DNA of 12,372 nucleotides from JANPLD01 sp031426355 (GTDB lineage Bacteria; Pseudomonadota; Alphaproteobacteria; Rickettsiales; UBA8987): NCBI GenBank assembly GCA_031426355.1, contig JANPLD010000115.1:1-12372 (forward strand), given 5' to 3'. The first letter of the stretch is position 1. Every line of letters starts with the position of its first letter. The notes beneath the pieces are model-generated. The model was not told the DNA's origin. It made no database searches and worked only from the letters and a program-made list of their open reading frames with translations. The translations under genes and the position numbers were made by a program. Below are positions 7,340 to 12,372 of this stretch, piece by piece.

Positions 7340-9652
7340 TTAAGCATTCGCAGCTTTTTTCTCTCCTTGGATTTTAGCTCTGCTGTTTTTAGTAGCTTTC
7401 ACCATCTCTTCAAGTGCAGCCTTAGTTTCAATCCAGCCGCGGGTTTTAAGGCCGCAATCAGGGTTTACCCATATCTGGTTAGGCTCAAGAACTTTAAGGG
7501 CTTTATCAAGTAAAGTTTCCATTTCAGAAGCTTTAGGTACGCGTGGAGAGTGAATATCATATACGCCTGGTCCGATCTGATTAGGGTATTTGAATGAAAC
7601 GAATGCATCGAGTAACTCCATTTGTGAACGGGAAGTTTCAATAGATATAACGTCCGCGTCCATATCTGCGATGTGGCTGATGATATCATTGAACTCAGAA
7701 TAGCACATATGAGTGTGTATTTGAGTCGTATCATCAATACCGCTTGAAGAGATACGGAAAGATTCAACTGCCCATTTGAGGTAAGCGTTCTTGTCTGCAT
7801 TACGAAGTGGGAGACCTTCACGGATAGCAGGTTCATCAATCTGGATGATCTTGATTCCAGCAGTTTCCAAGTCTTTAACTTCATCACGGATAGCGAATGC
7901 TATCTGTTTGCAAGTTACTTCGCGAGGCTGGTCATCACGTACAAAAGACCATTGAAGGATAGTAACAGGGCCTGTTAACATTCCTTTCATAGGATTCTTA
8001 GTAACGCTTTGAGCAAATTTTGACCATTTTACTGTCATTGGCTCAGGGCGGGAAACGTCACCGAATATAACCGGTGGTTTTACACAACGTGAACCGTAAG
8101 ACTGCACCCAACCGTTTTCAGAGAATGTGAATCCTGACAATTGCTCACCGAAATACTCGACCATGTCATTTCTTTCGAATTCGCCGTGAACTGGAACATC
8201 TATACCGATCTCATCCTGGTATTTGATGCATTCAACAGTTTTTTCCTCAAGGAATTTATCATATTGGGCTTGAGTCAATTCGCCTTTTTTGAATTTAGCG
8301 CGAGCTTGGCGAACATCTTCAGTCTGCGGGAATGAACCGATAGTTGTAGTTGGAAGAAGTGGTAAACCGAAAGCTTCATCCTGTTTTTGAATACGCGTTT
8401 TGAATTTAGAATCACGACGGCCATCAGAATCTTTTATGTTTTTTACTCTTGATGTAACGGCATCATTGTGAATCTTCTTAGAAGTTTTGCGAAGATCATT
8501 TGCCTGTTTGTTCTCAGCAAATTCTTTAGAAACAGTAGCTTCACCGTCATTAGCAAATTTAGTGAGAGTAACAACTTCAGAAACTTTCTGGGTTGCAAAT
8601 GCAAGCCAGCTTTTGATCTCAGAATCAAGCTTGTTCTCGTTAGCAAGATCAACCGGGGTATGAACAAGTGAGCAAGACGGAGCAACGATCACCCTGTCCT
8701 TCCCTAATTTAGCAACTGCTTTTTCGATAAGCTTAGTAGAATTTGCGAAGTTGTTCTTCCAGATGTTTCTTCCATCGATAACACCGATAGAAAGTGTTTT
8801 ATCTGAAGGGATCAAGCCAAGAACTTCATCTAATTGCTCAGGCTTTCTTACTAAATCAATGTGGATAGAGCTAACTGGTAGATTAACTGCTGTTTTGAGA
8901 TTTTCCCTAAGGCTGTCGAAATAAGTAGCAATAGTAATTTTTAGCTTAGTTGATTTAGCTATATCGGCATAAGTTGTTTCATAAGCCTTACGCTCAGCAT
9001 CAGTTAAGTCCATAGCAAGGAATGGTTCATCGATCTGAACTTCTTTAGCGCCGAGTGATTCAAGTTTCTCCAGAACTTCCTTGAAAGTCTTTGTAAGAGC
9101 CGGAAGTAAATCTAAGTTAGAAAGGCCTTCATCTTTAGTTTTTGCAAGTTTAAGGTAAGTGATAGCGCCTATAAGAACCGGGCGAGTTTCAACGCCAAGA
9201 GCTTTAGCTTCCTGGTATTCATTGAATATCTTATCAGAAGAAATCTTGAAATTAGTATTTTTGTACAGCTCAGGAACTAAATAGTGATAGTTGGTATCAA
9301 ACCATTTAGTCATTTCGCATGCTACTACGTCTTGACCATCAGCCTGACGGCCACGAGCCATTGAGAAATATGTAGTGAGGTCAACTTTTTCACCGGAAAA
9401 TTTGTAACGTGGTGGAACTGCGCCAAAGAGAGCTGTATGATCAAGAACCTGATCATAAAAGGAAAAATCGTTAGACGGAATGATATTTATTCCGACATTT
9501 TTCTGGATCTCCCAGTTGGTTTTGCGTATTTTCTTAGCTTCGACCTGAAGCTGGTTTTCGTTTATATTACCTTTCCAGAAGCTTTCGATAGCTTTTTTAA
9601 GATCTCTGAATGCGCCTATTCTCGGGAACCCAAGATTTGCTGACTTTACCAT
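7340..9652 (-). CDS. metE: Cobalamin-independent methionine synthase
   Basis: A 770-residue MetE (E. coli enzyme 753), which transfers a methyl group from methyltetrahydropteroyl-triglutamate to homocysteine to make methionine in the cytosol, without vitamin B12. The N-terminal barrel starts with the typical NLGFPRIGAFRDLKKA; the C-terminal catalytic barrel starts at about 440 with LPTTTIGSFPQTEDVRQAR. The zinc and homocysteine site is complete: His648, Cys650 (IHTHMCYS), Glu672 (ISIETSRS) and Cys733 (PDCGLKTRGW), each offset by exactly seven from E. coli His641, Cys643, Glu665 and Cys726. A short Lys/Ala-rich tail follows. An AAAGG Shine-Dalgarno lies eight bases before the ATG. No metF or metR is adjacent. 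It follows the response regulator gene on the same strand after 198 bases with no terminator, so some readthrough is possible. Confidence 0.97.
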   Translation of the reverse strand: MVKSANLGFPRIGAFRDLKKAIESFWKGNINENQLQVEAKKIRKTNWEIQKNVGINIIPSNDFSFYDQVLDHTALFGAVPPRYKFSGEKVDLTTYFSMARGRQADGQDVVACEMTKWFDTNYHYLVPELYKNTNFKISSDKIFNEYQEAKALGVETRPVLIGAITYLKLAKTKDEGLSNLDLLPALTKTFKEVLEKLESLGAKEVQIDEPFLAMDLTDAERKAYETTYADIAKSTKLKITIATYFDSLRENLKTAVNLPVSSIHIDLVRKPEQLDEVLGLIPSDKTLSIGVIDGRNIWKNNFANSTKLIEKAVAKLGKDRVIVAPSCSLVHTPVDLANENKLDSEIKSWLAFATQKVSEVVTLTKFANDGEATVSKEFAENKQANDLRKTSKKIHNDAVTSRVKNIKDSDGRRDSKFKTRIQKQDEAFGLPLLPTTTIGSFPQTEDVRQARAKFKKGELTQAQYDKFLEEKTVECIKYQDEIGIDVPVHGEFERNDMVEYFGEQLSGFTFSENGWVQSYGSRCVKPPVIFGDVSRPEPMTVKWSKFAQSVTKNPMKGMLTGPVTILQWSFVRDDQPREVTCKQIAFAIRDEVKDLETAGIKIIQIDEPAIREGLPLRNADKNAYLKWAVESFRISSSGIDDTTQIHTHMCYSEFNDIISHIADMDADVISIETSRSQMELLDAFVSFKYPNQIGPGVYDIHSPRVPKASEMETLLDKALKVLEPNQIWVNPDCGLKTRGWIETKAALEEMVKATKNSRAKIQGEKKAANA

Positions 9653-9705
9653 GTTCTATACCTTTGTTGATGACTTTAGAAGTGGCGGTTTCTTTACACG
9701 TATTC

Positions 9706-9717
9706 GCATTAGAATGC
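9706..9717. promoter_or_regulatory. Palindrome upstream of metE, possible operator
   Basis: GCATT-AG-AATGC is a perfect palindrome 54 bases from the metE ATG; with one mismatch on each side it extends to TTCGCATT/AATGCAA. It could be a regulator site, but does not match the MetR half-site pattern TGAA-N5-TTCA. No riboswitch fold was recognised in 9653-9850. Confidence 0.25.
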
Positions 9718-9850
9718 AACTACTAAAAAGCACTGAATTATTTATCTATAAGTACAAAAACAGGCATACACACTTTAAAAGTAAGCAAATGCATATGTAA
9801 CCAGATTAGTTTCATATAGTAGCAATATTATGATAGTTACTTTCAGGCTA

Positions 9851-10567
9851 TTATAGTTCATTATTCTTACTTAAATAATAGCCTTCACCACGAAGGGTTT
9901 TTATGAAATTTTCTGAGCCAGTGAGGGTTTGCTCCAGCGCGGAACGCAAACGACGGATTGAGGTATCAACCACTCTGCTCTCAACTTCAGATTCATCTTT
10001 CCATATTTTTCTGAGCAATGTTTCCCTTGAATGAACTATTTCAGGATGTTCAACCAGAAATTTAAGCAGATTAAACTCCTTCATACTAAGTTCAATTTTT
10101 TTACCCTCGGCCAAAGCAATTTTTTTGCTGCTATCTATTTCAATATTTTCATAAGAAATTTTACTTTGAAGAACAGTTGGCGCCGACCTTTTTAATACGG
10201 CGCGAACGCGTGCTTCCAGTTCTTTTATGGAAAAAGGTTTTGTTATATAATCATCAACACCTTTTTCATAACCCTGAAGTTTATCTGATTCCTGACCTCG
10301 AGCCGTTAGCATTATTATTGGGATATCTTTGGTAAGATCGAATTTTCTAATCTCAGATGTTAGTTCATAGCCATTCATCTTTGGCATCATCAGATCCATT
10401 ATAATTAGGTCTGGTATGAATGTTTCCATTTTCTCAAGGGCTTCTTCACCATCAAACGCCTGGGTTACTGCAAAACCTGATTTTTCAAGGTTATATTTGA
10501 TAAGTACGGATATGGCTTCTTCATCTTCAACGACCAGTATATTGGGCTTTTTATTGTCAGCAGGCAT
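9851..10567 (-). CDS. phoB: PhoB-like OmpR-family response regulator
   Basis: A 238-residue two-component response regulator. The receiver domain (about 8-125) has all active-site residues: the acidic pocket Glu14-Asp15, phosphoacceptor Asp58 (IIMDLMMP), Thr88 (MLTARG) and Lys110 (TKPFS). The OmpR/PhoB winged-helix DNA-binding domain (about 135-235) shows ELSMKEFNLLKFLVEHPE, the recognition-helix region ESRVVDTSIRRLR and the terminal wing LRGEGYYL. The sequence is nearest to PhoB, the phosphate-starvation regulator, but no phoR, phoU or pst gene is in the window, so the signal it answers is not proven. No clear Shine-Dalgarno precedes the ATG at 10567, and no pho box was recognised nearby. 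An orphan regulator with a distant kinase fits the reduced regulatory sets of host-associated alphaproteobacteria. Confidence 0.85.
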   Translation of the reverse strand: MPADNKKPNILVVEDEEAISVLIKYNLEKSGFAVTQAFDGEEALEKMETFIPDLIIMDLMMPKMNGYELTSEIRKFDLTKDIPIIMLTARGQESDKLQGYEKGVDDYITKPFSIKELEARVRAVLKRSAPTVLQSKISYENIEIDSSKKIALAEGKKIELSMKEFNLLKFLVEHPEIVHSRETLLRKIWKDESEVESRVVDTSIRRLRSALEQTLTGSENFIKTLRGEGYYLSKNNEL

Positions 10568-10731
10568 ATATAAGTTCTATATTTTGAGCCATTTTAACTA
10601 CTATTAGTTACCTTTCCAGCAAATAGATAAATATCTAATAAAAACCGAACGAAAAGATGATATATGTATCAAAGAGATAATACAATCTATGGTTTTAAAC
10701 CCTTTTGGCGTTAGAAAAACGGGCCAATTTG

Positions 10732-10740
10732 TGGTATAAT
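10732..10740 (+). promoter_or_regulatory. Extended -10 promoter of the small membrane protein gene
   Basis: TGGTATAAT is a perfect extended -10 element (TGN plus TATAAT). No good -35 box is at normal spacing, as is allowed for extended -10 promoters. Transcription would start near 10747, at the foot of the first leader hairpin. Confidence 0.7.
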
Positions 10741-10743
10741 GAA

Positions 10744-10806
10744 CTGCACGGAAAATCAACAACACCGTGTAGGGGTGAATAGCCCCGAATCAAATGGAGG
10801 TTTGAT
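10744..10806 (+). promoter_or_regulatory. Structured 5' leader with three consecutive hairpins; Shine-Dalgarno in a loop
   Basis: Nearly the whole leader can fold. Hairpin 1: CTGCACGG (10744-10751) with CCGTGTAG (10765-10772), including one G-U pair, around a 13-base A/C-rich loop; with a start near 10747 at least the CACGG/CCGTG core remains. Hairpin 2: GGGGT (10772-10776) with GCCCC (10782-10786). Hairpin 3: ATCAAA (10789-10794) with TTTGAT (10801-10806), whose six-base loop TGGAGG is the Shine-Dalgarno and whose 3' arm touches the ATG. The motif AATCAA occurs both in loop 1 (10754-10759) and in the 5' arm of hairpin 3 (10788-10793), so ATCAA in loop 1 could pair with TTGAT (10802-10806) instead. 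It matches no riboswitch I know. Confidence 0.55.
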
Positions 10807-11010
10807 ATGGTAAACTTCAAAGAGTGGACAATGAAACATTTTGGTGACGTTATGCTACTCGGCGTACTCACTATAGTGCTGGTAACTATATTCCACTTAA
10901 TCATCGCACCGCTTCTGGTGACAATCCTTCCAACCATCTTCGTAACTAAACTCACTATTACTGACACATTATTATTTGTGTTATTGATGGTTGTGTTAGG
11001 TAAGAAATAG
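10807..11010 (+). CDS. Small membrane protein of unknown function, 67 residues
   Basis: A 67-residue protein starting MVNFKEWTMKHFGDVMLL. After a short amphipathic start it is almost wholly hydrophobic: one helix at about 14-40 (LGVLTIVLVTIFHLIIAPLL) and a second at about 50-64 (TDTLLFVLLMVVLG), ending in two lysines. The intervening loop has one Lys and several Thr. It is probably an inner membrane protein with both ends in the cytosol, given the basic ends (inference). Reality is supported by a strong GGAGG Shine-Dalgarno six bases before the ATG, an extended -10 promoter and a terminator right after the stop, all well formed compared with most genes here. I do not recognise the family. It is a monocistronic unit, divergent from the response regulator. 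Confidence 0.75.
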   Translation: MVNFKEWTMKHFGDVMLLGVLTIVLVTIFHLIIAPLLVTILPTIFVTKLTITDTLLFVLLMVVLGKK

Positions 11011-11041
11011 TTCTTACCATTCTAATATTTAGCTAACGCTT

Positions 11042-11076
11042 AAAGCCCCTCAGGCTTATAGTTTGAGGGGCTTTTT
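11042..11076 (+). terminator. Rho-independent terminator after the small membrane protein gene
   Basis: AAAGCCCCTCA (11042-11052) pairs with TGAGGGGCTTT (11064-11074), an 11-bp stem, followed by a T-run to 11076 on the plus strand. The gltA stop (11084-11082) lies just beyond it, but the minus-strand U-tract is poor, so it may act less well for gltA. Confidence 0.85.
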
Positions 11077-11081
11077 CTTGA

Positions 11082-12372
11082 CTATTTCCTTTTATTGATA
11101 GGCATAACTTTTCTTGCAGTTGCACCAGTATATAACTGGCGTGGACGACCGATCTTATGGTCAGGGTCAGCGTACATTTCCTGCCACTGAGCAACCCAGC
11201 CGGCAGTTCTGGCCATTGCAAATAGTCCGGTAAATATCTGAGTTGGAATTCCCATAGCCTGATAAATGATACCGGAATAGAAATCTACGTTAGGGAATAA
11301 TTTACGACTAATGAAGTACTCATCCTGAAGCGCAATACGCTCAAGTTCTTTAGCTATCTGCAGAAGTTTATTATTTTTATCACCAATCTCATCCAGAACT
11401 TCATCACAATATTTTTTTATTACGATTGCGCGGGGATCATAATTTTTATAAACACGATGACCAAAGCCCATGAGTTTAACACCGCTGGTTTTATCTTTTA
11501 CCTTTTCTATGAACGCAGGAACTTTATCAACAGAGCCAATTTCCTGAAGCATATCAATCACCGCTTCGTTAGCACCACCGTGAGCCGGGCCCCAGAGGGA
11601 GGAAATACCAGCGCCGATACATGCAAACGGGTTTGCCTGAGATGAACTTGCCAAGCGTACAGTTGAAGTTGAAGCATTTTGTTCGTGATCCGCATGAAGG
11701 ATCATGAGTTTATCCATAGCGCGGGCAAGAACAGGCGATATTTTGTATTCCTCACAAGGAACGGCAAACATCATATTTAAAAAGTTTTCCGCATAATTGA
11801 GGTTATTTTTTGGATATACAAATGGCTGACCGACAGAATATTTATATGCCATTGCGGTTAATGTGGGCATTTTTGCGACCATGCGGATGGAAGCTATTTC
11901 GCGCTGTTTTGCATCATTGATATCAAGTGAATCATGATAGAACGCTGAGAGAGACGCAACAGCGCCAACAAGAATTGCCATAGGATGTGAACGGCGTGGG
12001 AAGCCGGAATATAAGTTCCTGAGTTGTTCATGCACCATAGTATGGCGCGTTATTATATTGGTGAAATCGGCCTTTTGTTTTTCATTTGGTAGTTCACCGT
12101 AAAAAAGGAGGTAAACAACTTCCATATAATTACAATTTTCGGTGAGGTCTTTTATGTCATAACCTCTGTGCATAAGGATCCCGGCATCACCATCAATGAA
12201 AGTGATTTTTGATTCACAAGAGGAAGTTGCCATGTATCCAGGATCATGAGTGAATACATTGCCAGCTTTGTAAAGATTACGAATGTCAATTACGTTAGGC
12301 CCTTCGGTGCCTTTATAAACCGGAAGTTCAAACTCAGTTGAGGGTGCCTGCCCGTCAAGTTCAATACGTACT
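11082..12372 (-). CDS. gltA: Citrate synthase (type II), 5' end cut by the right edge
   Basis: 429 residues are visible. The frame stays open to the right edge beyond the internal Met at 12233 (ELDGQAPSTEFELPVYKG, then FTHDPGYMATSSCESKI), so the first residues lie outside; that Met is not the start. Citrate synthase condenses oxaloacetate with acetyl-CoA at the entry to the TCA cycle. Catalytic residues are complete: His in WGPAHGGANE (codon 11582-11580), His in the signature GFGHRVYKNYDPRA (codon 11459-11457) and Asp in NVDFYSG (codon 11285-11283). The N-terminal pattern (DPGYMATSSCESKITFIDGD) and the length are those of hexameric type II GltA as in Rickettsia and E. coli, a class often inhibited by NADH. 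It ends RKVMPINKRK. No other TCA gene is adjacent. Confidence 0.97.
   Translation of the reverse strand, partial: VRIELDGQAPSTEFELPVYKGTEGPNVIDIRNLYKAGNVFTHDPGYMATSSCESKITFIDGDAGILMHRGYDIKDLTENCNYMEVVYLLFYGELPNEKQKADFTNIITRHTMVHEQLRNLYSGFPRRSHPMAILVGAVASLSAFYHDSLDINDAKQREIASIRMVAKMPTLTAMAYKYSVGQPFVYPKNNLNYAENFLNMMFAVPCEEYKISPVLARAMDKLMILHADHEQNASTSTVRLASSSQANPFACIGAGISSLWGPAHGGANEAVIDMLQEIGSVDKVPAFIEKVKDKTSGVKLMGFGHRVYKNYDPRAIVIKKYCDEVLDEIGDKNNKLLQIAKELERIALQDEYFISRKLFPNVDFYSGIIYQAMGIPTQIFTGLFAMARTAGWVAQWQEMYADPDHKIGRPRQLYTGATARKVMPINKRK

Noticed and set aside
9653..9850. SAM-II or cobalamin riboswitch before metE
   Set aside because: No matching conserved core or fold could be recognised by eye.
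10624..10671. Two short palindromes (10624-10637 and 10658-10671) upstream of the response regulator gene
   Set aside because: Both are AT-only or nearly so, differ from each other and do not match a pho box; likely chance in AT-rich DNA.
10772..10786. Mini-ykkC/guanidine-type tandem hairpin riboswitch in the small-gene leader
   Set aside because: The hairpin loops lack the ACGR sequence typical of that class.
10695..10967. 90-codon open frame on the minus strand opposite the small membrane protein gene
   Set aside because: It runs antisense across the promoter, leader and gene at 10732-11010, which have strong signals of their own, and it has no recognisable protein features.
1..12372. CRISPR array, integrase, transposase or toxin-antitoxin pair
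   Set aside because: No regularly spaced repeats, no transposase or integrase motifs, and no adjacent small gene pair were seen.

Overview
The window looks like chromosome of an AT-rich alphaproteobacterium, possibly a Rickettsiales-like or other reduced-genome lineage. Support comes from a citrate synthase that, compared from memory, reads like the rickettsial type II enzyme, a SlyB/17-kDa-type glycine-zipper lipoprotein, and a degenerate interspersed repeat reminiscent of rickettsial ones. It is not a minimal Rickettsia: it keeps a full-length MetE, an OmpR-family response regulator and a YbaL-type antiporter. Lineage is inferred, not computed.

Layout. 1-265: the 5' end of fusA (EF-G, minus strand). 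266-1840: an insertion on the plus strand between fusA and rpsG, with a SlyB-like lipoprotein gene and a decayed gene that keeps its promoter and Shine-Dalgarno but carries in-frame stops and frameshifts. 1844-2846: a terminator, rpsG and rpsL, with a candidate rpsL promoter (all minus). 3011-3087: tRNA-Thr(UGU). 3223-4890: a YbaL-type monovalent cation:proton antiporter with a C-terminal RCK domain. 4891-5250: non-coding, with a degenerate repeat and a two-way terminator. 5251-5862: an unidentified lipoprotein (minus), divergent from a 426-residue protein of unknown function at 5967-7247 (plus). 7340-9652: metE (minus). 9851-10567: a PhoB-like response regulator (minus). 10732-11010: an extended -10 promoter, a three-hairpin leader and a 67-residue membrane protein (plus). 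11082-12372: gltA (minus), cut by the right edge.

Organisation. Each of the four convergent gene pairs (decayed gene/rpsG, ybaL/lipoprotein, unknown/metE, small membrane gene/gltA) is separated by one GC-rich hairpin. Three of these have an A-run on one side and a T-run on the other, so they can terminate both strands; the one before gltA is mainly a plus-strand terminator. The genes are mostly single units of core metabolism, translation and ion homeostasis. The most unusual parts are the split of the str operon, the decayed gene inside that split, and the structured leader at 10744-10806, where the Shine-Dalgarno sits exactly in a hairpin loop next to the start codon. I found no convincing defence system, CRISPR array, transposase or integrase.
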